Source of the DNA: Paracoccaceae bacterium
Lineage (GTDB): Bacteria; Pseudomonadota; Alphaproteobacteria; Rhodobacterales; Rhodobacteraceae
Direction of reading: 5' to 3'
Length of the DNA stretch: 64,000 nt
Assembly (NCBI GenBank): GCA_020425125.1
Contig: JAGQRV010000009.1
Location: 64,248-128,247, forward strand
Below the pieces are notes generated by a model, which was not told where the DNA came from, made no database searches, and was given only the letters and a program-made list of their open reading frames with translations. The translations under genes and the position numbers were made by a program. This document shows, piece by piece, positions 8,575-19,271 of this stretch (position 1 is the first letter of the stretch; each line of letters starts with the position of its first letter).

Positions 8575-9069
8575 ATGATGCAGATGAAGGACCTGATACC
8601 CTGGGCGCGGAAGGAACACGCGTCTGACATGAAGGACCAGGACGACAATCCGATCTCCGCGCTCCAGCGCGAGATGAACCGGACGTTCGACAATTTCTGG
8701 AACCGGTTCGGCTCGGTCGACTGGCCCTTCGCGGGCGGCGAAGTGCGGTCCGATGTGGTCGCGACCGATGATGCCGTCGAGGTGTCGGTTGAATTGCCGG
8801 GTCTCGAGATGAAGGATCTGGAAGTTTCGGTTTCCAATGACCTTCTGACCGTGAAGGGAGAGAAGAAGATCGAGCGTCAGGACGAGAAGAAAGGCTATTA
8901 CCTGTCCGAGCGCAGCTATGGATCGATCTACCGCACGATTCCGCTGCCTCCGGGCGCGGATGGCAGAAAGGCCGAAGCCAGCTTCAAGAACGGCGTCCTG
9001 ACCATCCGGCTACCGCACTCCCCGGAAGCGCAGGCCAATGTTCAGCGCATCGAGGTCAAGAGTTCCTGA
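8575..9069 (+). CDS. Small heat-shock protein, Hsp20 family (third of three)
   Basis: A 164-residue sHsp of the longer IbpA/HspC-like group. An N-terminal arm of about 55 residues (DLIPWARK, ISALQREMNRTFDNFWNRFG) precedes the alpha-crystallin domain (VVATDDAVEVSVELPGLEMKDLEVSV). The extended SERSYGSIYRTIPLPPGAD loop and the FKNGVLTIRLPHS strand follow. GGAGG at 8566-8570 fits ATG 8578 slightly better than ATG 8575; the two starts differ by one residue. It ends the hsp20 operon. The region after it contains the remains of a protease gene. Confidence 0.92.
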   Translation: MMQMKDLIPWARKEHASDMKDQDDNPISALQREMNRTFDNFWNRFGSVDWPFAGGEVRSDVVATDDAVEVSVELPGLEMKDLEVSVSNDLLTVKGEKKIERQDEKKGYYLSERSYGSIYRTIPLPPGADGRKAEASFKNGVLTIRLPHSPEAQANVQRIEVKSS

Positions 9070-9225
9070 TCTGTGCGGCCCGGATCGGCGGCCACTACCC
9101 GCCGCTCCGGCCCAGGCGGTCGGGACGGGCCGCCGCCTCGCGGAATTGCGATGGCCCGCTTCTGGCAGGCCATCCTGCCCTTCCCTGTAATAAAAGGGCT
9201 CTGTCTACCTTCACTCCGAAGACCC

Positions 9226-9946
9226 ATGAATCGTTCTGTTCTCGTTCGCCTCTCGCTGATCACCCTCGCGTCGATGCCTGGACGCGCAACGCCGACGAGG
9301 TGCCGAGCGGCTCCGGTTCGGGCTTCGTCTGGGACGATGCAGGTCATATCGTGACCAACAACCACGTGATCGAGGGCGCGCGCGAGGCTGAGGTCCGGCT
9401 GGTCGACGGCCGCAGCTTTGCGGCGAGATTCGCGGGCTGATTCAGACCGAAGCGGCAATCAATCCGGGAAATTCCGGAGGGCCGCTGATCGACGGTGCCG
9501 GACGCCTCATAGGGGTGACCACGGCGATCTACAGTCCGTCGGGATTGAATGCGGGGATCGGCTTTGCTGTGCCGGTGGACACGGTGAACCGGGTCGTGCC
9601 CCAATTGATTGCGCATGGCCGGTACACACTGCCCTCCATCGGGATCACGGTCGATCCGCGCGCCGATGCGATGGTTGCCCGGGCGGGGCTTTCGGGCGCA
9701 ATGATTTTGGCCGTCGCATCGGGCAGCGAGGCGGAGCGCGCCGGGCTGAAGCCCGCGCAGCGGCGGTCTGACGGGTATATCGCCATGGGCGACCTCATCG
9801 CGGCGATCAAAGGCGAGCCGGTGCGCAATGCCGCCAAACTGAACGCTCTGCTCGACGACCACAAGCCCGGCGAGACCGTAACCCTGACAGCGGCCCATGG
9901 CGATCAGAAGCGGGACGTCAGACTGCACGTCGATGCCGGCACCTGA
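9226..9946 (+). pseudogene. Decayed HtrA/DegP-like S1C serine protease
   Basis: Fragments of one periplasmic trypsin-like protease with a PDZ domain lie in three reading frames. ATG 9226 opens a signal-peptide-like MNRSVLVRLSLITLAS. The frame then shifts at about 9273 to DAWTRNADEVPSGSGSGFVW, which continues through TNNHVIEGA with the catalytic His codon at 9363 and stops at 9438-9440. A third frame (from about 9427) resumes at IRGLIQTEAAINPGNSGGPL with the catalytic Ser codon at 9473 and runs through a PDZ-like region to 9946. The segment that should carry the catalytic Asp (HDLAVL region, roughly 75 residues) is missing. Two deletions or frameshifts thus inactivate the gene. It is next to the hsp20 operon, so it may once have been a partner quality-control protease. 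Confidence 0.8.
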
Positions 9947-9956
9947 CCTCAGCGCG

Positions 9957-11483
9957 TCAGGTACGCAGATCCGCGGGCAGCAGCGCCTCCGGGAGATTCT
10001 GGTAGCAGACTGGTCGCAGAAAACGGCGGATCGACAGCGTGCCCACGCTGGTCGCGCCGAAATTGGTGGAGGCCGGGTAGGGACCGCCATGGACCATCGA
10101 ATCGCAGACCTCGACGCCGGTCGGGAATCCGTTCGCGAGAATCCGCCCCACCTTGCGTTCGAGGATCGGCAGCAGGGCCGAAGCGGTACTGGTATCGCCG
10201 TCGTCCATGAGCAGCGTCGCGGTGAGCTGCCCGTGAAATGATTTCGCGATGTCAATCATGTCCGGAAGGTCCTTCACCCGAACGAGGATCCCGGCCGGAC
10301 CGAACATCTCTTCGGCCAGACCCGGATTGGCGAGCCAGTCCGCGCCCGAGACCTCGAACACGGCCGGCGCGCCGCAGCGCCGGGCCGCATCCGCCGGGGC
10401 GACCGTTGCGGTGACGCCTGCCACCGACGCCGTTCGTTCCACGCCGCGGGCAAAGGCGGTCGCGATCCCGTCCGTCAACATGGTCTGTTCTCCTGTTGCG
10501 GCCAATGCGGCTTGCGCTGCGGCGGCGAAAGCATCGCCCGCCGCGCCGGCGGGGAGGATCACCACGCCCGGATTGGTGCAGAACTGGCCGACGCCCATGG
10601 TCAGCGATCCGGCCCATCCCGCGCCCAGATCCGCGCCGCGGGCCGCCAGTGCGGCAGGGAGGACGAACACCGGATTGATCGACCCGAGCTCGCCGAAGAA
10701 CGGGATCGGCTCCGGCCGGGCGCAGGCGAGGTCGAACAGCGCCTTGCCGCCCCGGAACGATCCGGTGAACCCGACCGCGCGGATCAGCGGGTGGGTGACC
10801 AGTGCCGCGCCGGCCTCATTGGTGGCGGACTGCACGAATCCGAACGTGCCTTTGGGCATGCCGGTCTTTTCGATGGCCGCGGCGACTGCCTGCGCGACGA
10901 TCTCGCCCGTGCCCGGATGTCCCGGATGGCCCTTGACCACCACCGGACAGCCCGCCGCGAGCGCGGCAGCCGTGTCACCGCCGGCGGTCGAGAAGGCGAG
11001 CGGGAAATTCGATGCCCCGAACACACCTACCGGCCCGACAGGCCGTTCGATCAGCCGCAGATCGGGACGGGGCAGCGGCTGGCGGTCGGGAAGCGCCGGA
11101 TCGTGGCGGCGGTCGAGGTAGTCGCCCTTGCGGATATGCGCCGCGAACAGGCGGAGCTGACCGGTCGTGCGTCCGCGCTCTCCGTCGAGCCGGGCCTCGG
11201 GAAGCCCGGTCTCGGCAGAGCCGATCGCGGTGATCGCTGCTCCTCGGACTTCGATCTCGTCTGAGATGGCTTCGAGGAATGCCGCGCGCTCTTCGCGCGA
11301 CGTCCATCCGTAGAGCCCGAAAGCCGCTTCGGCGGCCTGTGCCGCGCGGTCGATTTCGGCTGCCCCACCCGAGGCAAAGTCGCGCTCCTTGCCTCGGGTG
11401 GGGGCCGAGCGGAATTGTCCCCCGCCACCGGTCCAGACGCCATCGATCAGGTGCTGTCCGGTAAGATTGGCAGTGTCGTACAT
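9957..11483 (-). CDS. 2-oxoglutarate semialdehyde dehydrogenase (aldehyde dehydrogenase family, NADP-type)
   Basis: A 508-residue aldehyde dehydrogenase of the 2,5-dioxovalerate (2-oxoglutarate semialdehyde) dehydrogenase group. It oxidises the last intermediate of oxidative pentose breakdown to 2-oxoglutarate in the cytoplasm. The general-base Glu265 is in FFGELGSINP and the nucleophile Cys302 is in VGQFCTNPG; both motifs are typical for this group. The cofactor region is around VGVFGASNFPLAF. It is the last gene of the chvE-ggu-sugar acid operon, 35 nt after the dehydrogenase. The neighbouring dehydratases make precisely the intermediate it would need, which supports the call. Confidence 0.88.
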   Translation of the reverse strand: MYDTANLTGQHLIDGVWTGGGGQFRSAPTRGKERDFASGGAAEIDRAAQAAEAAFGLYGWTSREERAAFLEAISDEIEVRGAAITAIGSAETGLPEARLDGERGRTTGQLRLFAAHIRKGDYLDRRHDPALPDRQPLPRPDLRLIERPVGPVGVFGASNFPLAFSTAGGDTAAALAAGCPVVVKGHPGHPGTGEIVAQAVAAAIEKTGMPKGTFGFVQSATNEAGAALVTHPLIRAVGFTGSFRGGKALFDLACARPEPIPFFGELGSINPVFVLPAALAARGADLGAGWAGSLTMGVGQFCTNPGVVILPAGAAGDAFAAAAQAALAATGEQTMLTDGIATAFARGVERTASVAGVTATVAPADAARRCGAPAVFEVSGADWLANPGLAEEMFGPAGILVRVKDLPDMIDIAKSFHGQLTATLLMDDGDTSTASALLPILERKVGRILANGFPTGVEVCDSMVHGGPYPASTNFGATSVGTLSIRRFLRPVCYQNLPEALLPADLRT

Positions 11484-11518
11484 CCTGTCCCTCGTTACGC
11501 TCCGCTCGATCTCGTGAA

Positions 11519-12460
11519 TCAGTCGTTGAACGGGGCCACGGTCAGCCGCCGACCCAACATGAAGGCATCCGCGACACGGACCAGGGGAGTGTCGTCCACG
11601 TCGCTGTCCCCGGCCGCAATCAGCGCGGCAAAGCGCGCATAGAGGCCCGGATACTCGCCCGGTCCGTCGACCGCCTGCGGGGCCCCGCCGACGGTCAGCC
11701 GCGCGCCGCCGTCGTCTAGGTCCAGCCGGCCATCCGCGGTGTCGACCGCGATCTGCCAGATCTCGCCACCCTCCTGGCGCCAGTCGAACTCCGCGGTCAC
11801 GTTCACCCCGTCAGGACCTTCGAAGGTCAGCGCCGCGGCGATGGGGGCGGCGCGGTTTTCGGGGAAGTGAAGCTCGGCGCCGGTCAGGTGAACCGGGGCA
11901 GGCAGGATCTCGGTCAGGATCGAGAGCGCATTGATGCCGGGATCGAAGACGCCGAGGCCCCCCGGTTCCCAGATCCAGGCCTGGCCCGGATGCCATTTGC
12001 GCACGTCTTCCTTCCAGTCGATTCGGACCGAGACGATCTTTCGGTCCCGGAGCCACGCCTTTGCCGGCGCCACGGCGTCGGCATGACGCGAATGCCACGT
12101 CGCATAGAGCGTGACGCCTTCTGCTTCGGCCATCTGGCGGAGCGTGCGGACCTCGGCAACGGTCGCGCCCGGCGGTTTTTCCAGCATCACGTGCCGGCCG
12201 GCCCGGATCGCTGCGGCAGCGGCCGCAAAGCGCACCTGCGGCGGCATGCAGAGCGAAACCGCCGAAACGTCCGGACGCGCGGCAAGAAGCTCCGCGAATT
12301 CGGCGAAATTCTCGATGGCTGGAATGCCGCCCGATCGGCTGACCGTTGCCGCCAGATCGAAGGCGTGGCTGCCGGAAATGGCCGGAACATGCTGGTCGCG
12401 GGCGATCTTGCCGACCCCGACAATGGCGATGCGGATGGGCGTCCCGTCAATGGCTGTCAC
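11519..12460 (-). CDS. L-arabinose / D-galactose 1-dehydrogenase (Gfo/Idh/MocA family)
   Basis: A 313-residue NAD(P)-dependent sugar dehydrogenase that would oxidise the free sugar at C1 to the lactone. The Rossmann motif IAIVGVGKIARDQHVPAI is at residues 12-29, the GFO signature lysine is in MLEKPPGATVAEV (EKP), and the catalytic-domain motifs WKEDVRKWHPGQ and WEPGGLGVFDPG follow. These motifs closely match the Azospirillum L-arabinose 1-dehydrogenase as I remember it; that enzyme also accepts D-galactose. Its start overlaps the end of the upstream dehydratase gene by 14 nt. The preferred sugar cannot be settled from sequence. Confidence 0.88.
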   Translation of the reverse strand: MTAIDGTPIRIAIVGVGKIARDQHVPAISGSHAFDLAATVSRSGGIPAIENFAEFAELLAARPDVSAVSLCMPPQVRFAAAAAAIRAGRHVMLEKPPGATVAEVRTLRQMAEAEGVTLYATWHSRHADAVAPAKAWLRDRKIVSVRIDWKEDVRKWHPGQAWIWEPGGLGVFDPGINALSILTEILPAPVHLTGAELHFPENRAAPIAAALTFEGPDGVNVTAEFDWRQEGGEIWQIAVDTADGRLDLDDGGARLTVGGAPQAVDGPGEYPGLYARFAALIAAGDSDVDDTPLVRVADAFMLGRRLTVAPFND

Positions 12461-14189
12461 GGGGCACCTCGTGGCCGCGGCGGCCTTTCAGGAAGTCGAA
12501 ATCGGCACCGGTCTCCGCGCCTTCCACATGCTCATGGAACAGCCGGGCATAGCCCGAAGCGGGTGCGTCGGTCACTGGCCGCCAGGCCGCAAGGCGTTCA
12601 GCCAGATCGGTGTCCGAAATATCGAGATGCAGCCGCCGCGCAGGAACGTCGAGCTCGATCATGTCACCCGTCCGCACGACCGCCAGCGGTCCGCCGACCG
12701 CCGCCTCCGGACTGGTATGCAGTACGACCGTTCCATAGGCGGTGCCGGACATCCGCGCGTCCGAGATCCGCACCATGTCGGTCACGCCCTTCCTGAGGAC
12801 CTTGGGCGGCAGGCCCATGTTGCCGACTTCGGACATGCCGGGATACCCCTTGGGGCCGCAGTTCTTGAGCACCATCACGCAATCTTCGTCGATGTCGAGA
12901 TCGTCGCAATTGATCTGCGCCTTGTAGTCGTCGATGTCTTCGAACACGACGGCGCGGCCACGATGCTTCATCAGATGCGGGCTCGCCGCCGACGGCTTCA
13001 GGACCGCGCCGTTCGGCGCCAGGTTGCCGCGCAGCACTGCGATACCGCCTGACGAGGTCAAGGCCTTTTCTGCGGGAAGGATGACGTCCTCGTTCCAGTT
13101 GACGGCATCCTTGACCTCGTCCCAGATCGGCCCGCCGGAAACCGTGAGCGCGTCGCGATTGAGCATCCCGGCCTCGCCCAGACGTTTAAGAACAACCGGC
13201 AACCCACCGGCATAGAAGAATTCTTCCATCAGGTACTTGCCCGATGGCATCAGGTTCACGATGGTCGGCACGTCGCGGCCCAGACGGTCCCAATCATCGA
13301 GCGTCAGGTCGACCTCGCAGCGTCCGGCCAGTGCCAGAAGATGGATCACAGCGTTGGTCGAACCGCCGATCGCGCCATTGGTGCGGACAGCGTTCTCGAA
13401 GGCCGCCCGAGTCAGAATGTCCGAGGGTCTCAGATCATCCTTGACCATCTGGACGATGCGCCGGCCGGTGAGCTGCGCCATCACCCGCCGCCGAGCGTCG
13501 ACGCCCGGAATCGCCGCGTTGCCCGACAGCGCCATTCCCAGCGCCTCCGCCATCGACGCCATCGTGGACGCGGTGCCCATGGTGTTGCAGGTGCCCGACG
13601 ACCGGCTCATCGCCTGCTCGGCCTCCAGGAAATCCGCACTGGTCATCCGGCCGGCCTTGATGTCCTCGCTCATCTGCCAGAGCGCAGTGCCGGACCCGAC
13701 GCGTTCGCCCCGGAACCAGCCGTTCAGCATCGGCCCGCCGGTCACCACGATCGACGGCAGGTCGGTGGAGGCCGCAGCCATCAGGAGGCTCGGCGTGGTC
13801 TTGTCGCAACCGACCAGCAGCACCGCACCGTCGATCGGCTGGGCGCGCATCACCTCTTCGACCGCCATGGCTGCGAGATTGCGATACATCATCGCCGTCG
13901 GGCGGAACGTGTTCTCGGATGCCGAGAAGACCGGTACTTCCAGGGGGAAACCACCGGCCTCCCAGACCCCGGCCTTCACCTTTTCGGCCAGCTCGCGCAG
14001 ATGGCCGTTGCAGGGGGTGAGATCCGACCAGGTGTTGAGAATGCCGATCACCGGACGGCCATCGAACAGGTCATGGGGGTAGCCCTGGTTCTTCAGCCAG
14101 CCACGATGATAGATATTGTCCCGCGACGTGCCGCCGTACCATTCCTGACTTCTGAGCTTGCGCGGCCAGTCGGCCTTCCGGAAAGTCAT
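12447..14189 (-). CDS. L-arabonate-type sugar-acid dehydratase (IlvD/Edd family)
   Basis: A 580-residue Fe-S dehydratase converting an aldonate to its 2-keto-3-deoxy acid. Cluster-ligand cysteines are visible at Cys60 (TPCNGH), Cys128 (VGCDKTTPS) and Cys201 (SGTCNTMGT), with the Lys130 of CDK being the usual carbamylated Mg ligand. The opening LRSQEWYGG is shared by the L-arabonate/xylonate/galactonate dehydratase branch, not by IlvD of valine synthesis. It lies between gguC and the sugar 1-dehydrogenase, 10 nt and -14 nt away, so its job in this operon is the second step of the oxidative pathway. Arabonate is the likeliest substrate; fuconate or galactonate are possible. Confidence 0.88.
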   Translation of the reverse strand: MTFRKADWPRKLRSQEWYGGTSRDNIYHRGWLKNQGYPHDLFDGRPVIGILNTWSDLTPCNGHLRELAEKVKAGVWEAGGFPLEVPVFSASENTFRPTAMMYRNLAAMAVEEVMRAQPIDGAVLLVGCDKTTPSLLMAAASTDLPSIVVTGGPMLNGWFRGERVGSGTALWQMSEDIKAGRMTSADFLEAEQAMSRSSGTCNTMGTASTMASMAEALGMALSGNAAIPGVDARRRVMAQLTGRRIVQMVKDDLRPSDILTRAAFENAVRTNGAIGGSTNAVIHLLALAGRCEVDLTLDDWDRLGRDVPTIVNLMPSGKYLMEEFFYAGGLPVVLKRLGEAGMLNRDALTVSGGPIWDEVKDAVNWNEDVILPAEKALTSSGGIAVLRGNLAPNGAVLKPSAASPHLMKHRGRAVVFEDIDDYKAQINCDDLDIDEDCVMVLKNCGPKGYPGMSEVGNMGLPPKVLRKGVTDMVRISDARMSGTAYGTVVLHTSPEAAVGGPLAVVRTGDMIELDVPARRLHLDISDTDLAERLAAWRPVTDAPASGYARLFHEHVEGAETGADFDFLKGRRGHEVPRDSH

Positions 14190-14199
14190 CTGCGGCGTC

Positions 14200-15192
14200 C
14201 TAGAGGGTGCGAACCTGGGTCAGTGCGGCCGGGCCGGGGCCAGTCGGGGCGTCAAGCGAGTTGCGCAGCGGCATCCCGAAGGGTTCGGCCGCGATCTCGA
14301 ACAGATCTCCGCCCTGGCACTGCACGCCGTCGCCGAACGACAGCGTCGCGGTCCCGAACATGTGCACGTGGACGTCGCCGGGCTGGCGGAAGATCTCGTA
14401 CTTGAAATGATGGTGTTCGAGGTTGGCGAGGCTGTGCGACATGTTCGCCTCGCCCGAGAGAAACGGCTTCTCGAAGATGATCTCGTTGCCGCGCCGGATG
14501 CGAGAGACACCCTCGACGTTGCGGGGCAGGTCGCCGACCAGAAGTTCGGGACCGATTGCGGCTGGCCTCAGCTTCGAATGCGCAAGGTAGAGGTAATTCT
14601 GCCGTTCCATCACGTGGTCGGAGAACTCGTTCGCCAGCGCGAAGCCGACCCGGAACGGGGTCCCGTCCGGGCCGATCACGTAGATCCCTGCGATCTCCGG
14701 CTCCTCGCCGCCATCCTCGGCGAAGTCGGGCGAGACGAGCGGTGCACCGGGAGCGACCAGCGCGGCACCGGTTCCCTTGTAGAACCATTCCGGCTGAACG
14801 CCTGCGGTTCCGGCAGGGGGTCGCCCGCCCTCAAGCCCCATCCTGAACATCTTCATCGAGTCGGTGTCCTCGGCGCTGGCCACCGCATGCATTGCCGCCC
14901 GTGTCGCAGCGGAGCCCAGATGCGTGAGCCCGGTTCCCGTCAGGTGAAGATGTGCCGGGTCGGGGTGCAGGATCGGCGGCAGCAGCCGGCCCTCGGCATA
15001 GAGGGCCTCCAGATCCACCGCGCCGTTCAGGCCGAGCGCGCCAATCCGGTCGTGCAGCGTCTCCCCCTCGCGCGCGCAGTCCATCGCGAGGTCATAGAGG
15101 CTCGCCGGGCTCAGGACTTCGAAGGCCTCCGTGCCGTCGCGGGCGACGACCTGAATGCGCCCGTCCCGCGTACGGTATTGAGAGAGCAGCAT
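14200..15192 (-). CDS. gguC: GguC / AraD1 family 2-keto-3-deoxy-sugar-acid dehydratase
   Basis: A 330-residue protein with the fumarylacetoacetate-hydrolase-like fold. Family members called AraD1 are proposed to dehydrate 2-keto-3-deoxy-L-arabonate to 2-oxoglutarate semialdehyde; members next to chvE-gguAB are called GguC. The metal-site glutamates are probably in AGIYVIGPDGTPF and GFALANEFSDH, and the FKYEIFRQPGDVHVHMFGTATLSF block near the end is typical of the group. It is encoded 4 nt after gguB and 10 nt before the arabonate-type dehydratase, exactly between transport and catabolism. The family is well recognised; the reaction is inferred from context. Confidence 0.87.
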   Translation of the reverse strand: MLLSQYRTRDGRIQVVARDGTEAFEVLSPASLYDLAMDCAREGETLHDRIGALGLNGAVDLEALYAEGRLLPPILHPDPAHLHLTGTGLTHLGSAATRAAMHAVASAEDTDSMKMFRMGLEGGRPPAGTAGVQPEWFYKGTGAALVAPGAPLVSPDFAEDGGEEPEIAGIYVIGPDGTPFRVGFALANEFSDHVMERQNYLYLAHSKLRPAAIGPELLVGDLPRNVEGVSRIRRGNEIIFEKPFLSGEANMSHSLANLEHHHFKYEIFRQPGDVHVHMFGTATLSFGDGVQCQGGDLFEIAAEPFGMPLRNSLDAPTGPGPAALTQVRTL

Positions 15193-15196
15193 CGCC

Positions 15197-16398
15197 TCAC
15201 CCCTTCTTCTTGTTCATGACGTCGAAGATGACCGCGGCGAGCAGAACCAGACCCTTGATGACCTGCTGCCAGTCGATGCCGATGCCGAGGATCGACATGC
15301 CGTTGTTCATCACGCCCATGATGAAGGCGCCGACCACCGCGCCGACGACTGTGCCGACGCCGCCCGACATCGATGCCCCGCCGATGAAGACCGCGGCGAT
15401 CACGTCGAGTTCGAAGCCGATCCCGGCCTTGGGCGTGGCGGTGTTGAGCCGCGCGGCAAAGACCAGTCCGGCCAGCGCCGACAGCATTCCCATGTTGGCG
15501 AAGGTCAGGAAGACCAGACGCTTGGCGTTGATCCCCGACAGCATCGCCGCCTTCTCGTTGCCGCCTATGGCATAGATGCGCCGGCCGATCGTGGTACGGT
15601 TGGTGACGAACCCGTAGATCGCGATCAGCAGCGCCATCACGATGAACACGTTCGGCAATCCGCGGAACCCCGCCATCAGCCAGCTCAGATAGACAAGTGC
15701 GGCGACCACGAGGAGATTGCGAACTGCGAAGAACGCGAAGGGCTCTTCCTCGATCCCGGCCTTGTGCTGGTGGTGCCGGGTCCGCACCGCCATCGCCAGA
15801 AGGCCCAGGGCCACCACGACACCGATCAGCAGCGAGAAGAGATTGAGGCCCTCGGCGCCGAAGATGTCCGGAATGAAGCCGGACGAAATCAGCTGGAATT
15901 GCCGCGGGAAGGGCCCGACCGACTGCCCGGCCAGCAGCCAGAGGGTCAGGCCCTTGAAGACCAGCATCCCGGCCAGCGTGACGATGAAGGACGGAATGCG
16001 GAAATAGGCGACCCAGAACCCCTGGGCCATGCCGATCAGAACGCCCACGCCGAGACAGGCGATTGCGGCAATCAGGTAGGGCACGTGCCAGTTGACGATC
16101 ATGACTGCCGCTAGCGCGCCGACGAAGCCCATCACCGATCCGACCGACAGGTCGATGTGCCCGGAGACAATCACCAGCAGCATGCCGATCGCCATGATGA
16201 CGATGTAGCTGTTCTGCAGCACGAGGTTGGTCAGGTTGACCGGCTTCAGGAGGATCCCGCCTGTCGCGACTTGGAAGAACGCCATGATCGCGACCAGCGC
16301 GAAAAGGATGCCGTACTGACGCAGATGGCCGCGCAGGAAGCTCCAGCTGCCTTTCGTCGGGGCGGCGGTATGGGTGGCTGCGGGGCTTGTGGTATCGG

Positions 16399-16402
<4 letters not shown>
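15197..16402 (-). CDS. gguB: Multiple-monosaccharide ABC transporter permease GguB/MmsB
   Basis: The membrane subunit of a sugar importer of the CUT2 (ribose/xylose) class, 401 residues with about 10 hydrophobic segments. Typical features are [19 protein letters not shown] in the third helix and [20 protein letters not shown] in the cytoplasmic loop that contacts the ATPase. GguB/MmsB proteins are longer than RbsC because of an insert in the middle, seen here as the charged stretch [19 protein letters not shown]. It overlaps gguA by 4 nt (ATGA) and is followed 4 nt later by gguC. It would act as a homodimer with GguA and ChvE. Confidence 0.92.
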
Positions 16403-17928
<1,526 letters not shown>

Positions 17929-17985
17929 GGCAGGCCTCGGCTTTCGGACAGGCGCCGCACGGGCGGCCGGGGAAGGCGAGGGACG

Positions 17986-18010
17986 CGCCGGGGCGGGGGA
18001 TGCCCCGGCG
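17986..18010 (-). repeat. 9-bp GC stem-loop between chvE and gguA
   Basis: CGCCGGGGC (17986-17994) and GCCCCGGCG (18002-18010) are exact complements around a 7-nt loop. The element lies about 12 nt after the chvE stop codon and has no U-run. As in other binding-protein operons, it probably stabilises the chvE message or partly stops transcription. Confidence 0.7.
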
Positions 18011-18021
18011 TTCCGGACGGA

Positions 18022-19098
18022 TCAGTTGGACTGGGTCTCGATCTGATCCTTGGTGTAGTAGCCGGAGCCTACCAGAACCTCTTCCCAATTGGCCTCGGTC
18101 ACCGGAACCGGCTCCAGCAGATAGGAGGGAACCACCTTGACGCCGTTGTCGTAGGTCGTGGTGTCGTTGATCTCGGGTTCCGACCCGGTCATCAGCGCAT
18201 TGACCATGCCGACGGTCACACGGGCCAGTTCGCGGGTGTCCTTGAAGATGGTGGAATACTGGTCGCCCCGAAGGATCGCCTTGACCGAGGGGATCTCGGC
18301 GTCCTGGCCGGTCACGATCGGCATCGCCATGTCGCCCGAGCCGTAGCCGACGCCCTTCAGCGAGGAAATGATCCCGATCGAGAGGCCGTCATAGGGCGAC
18401 AGCACACCCTGGATCTGCTTGTCGGTGTAGTTTGCCGACAGAAGATTATCCATCCGCGACTGGGCGACAGACCCGTCCCAGCGCAGCGTTCCCACCTTGT
18501 CCATGCCCATCTGTCCGGATGGGATTACGATGTCGCCCGCGTCGATCATCGGCTGCAGAACACTCATCGCGCCGTTGTAGAAGAAATAGGCGTTGTTGTC
18601 GTCGGGCGAGCCGCCGAACAGTTCGACGTTCCAGGGCTTCTGGTCGGGGAAGCGCGCCTTGAGTCCGTCGACCAGGGTGGTGGCCTGCTGCACGCCCACC
18701 TTGAAGTTGTCGAAGGTCGCGTAATAGTCCACGTCGCCGCTGTCGCGGATCAGGCGGTCGTAGGCGACGACCTTGATCCCCGCAGCATGGGCGTTCGCCA
18801 GCGCATTCGACAATGTGGTGCCGTCGATGGCGGCGATCACCAGCACGTTCACGCCCTTGGTGATCATGTTCTCGATCTGGGCGAGCTGGTTCGGGATGTC
18901 GTCTTCGGCGTATTGCAGATCGGTGTCGTATCCGGCCGCCTTGAACTGCTCGACCATGTTGGAGCCGTCGGAGATCCACCGGGCCGAAGACTTGGTCGGC
19001 ATGGCGATACCCACAAGCCCGGCGTCTTGGGCCAAGGCCGGCGCGGCGATCATGAGTGCAAGGGCAGTCGTCGCCAGAGCGCGTCTGGTGAAGTTCAT
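18022..19098 (-). CDS. chvE: Multiple sugar-binding periplasmic receptor ChvE
   Basis: A periplasmic sugar-binding protein of the CUT2 class, 358 residues, with a Sec signal peptide [23 protein letters not shown] and mature start [19 protein letters not shown]. The opening [12 protein letters not shown] and [18 protein letters not shown] are characteristic of ChvE, the receptor for galactose, arabinose, glucose and related sugars in Agrobacterium and Azospirillum. The start at 19098 has GGAGG upstream; longer readings in this frame are not credible. It is the first gene of the minus-strand operon and is divergent from a GbpR-like regulator, the arrangement known for chvE. Confidence 0.93.
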   Translation of the reverse strand: MNFTRRALATTALALMIAAPALAQDAGLVGIAMPTKSSARWISDGSNMVEQFKAAGYDTDLQYAEDDIPNQLAQIENMITKGVNVLVIAAIDGTTLSNALANAHAAGIKVVAYDRLIRDSGDVDYYATFDNFKVGVQQATTLVDGLKARFPDQKPWNVELFGGSPDDNNAYFFYNGAMSVLQPMIDAGDIVIPSGQMGMDKVGTLRWDGSVAQSRMDNLLSANYTDKQIQGVLSPYDGLSIGIISSLKGVGYGSGDMAMPIVTGQDAEIPSVKAILRGDQYSTIFKDTRELARVTVGMVNALMTGSEPEINDTTTYDNGVKVVPSYLLEPVPVTEANWEEVLVGSGYYTKDQIETQSN

Positions 19099-19271
19099 GG
19101 CATTCCTCCCTGTTCCTGTCTGCGGCCCGGTCGCGGCGCCCGGCTGCGGCTGGCTCGCATGGCACATGCGCTGGCAGCAGTGCTCTGCCGGGCGCGGATC
19201 GAATAGGCCTTGCCTGCTCATAGCAATCAAATCAGAATGCGGCGCTGCGATATGTCGAAAGAGATATAACA
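19099..19271. promoter_or_regulatory. chvE-gbpR divergent promoter region
   Basis: 173 bases between the oppositely oriented chvE operon and LysR-type regulator gene. LysR proteins normally bind such a spacer and control both sides. The AT-rich part (about 19219-19271) is next to the regulator start and should hold the promoters. I could not find an unambiguous T-N11-A operator. Confidence 0.45.
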
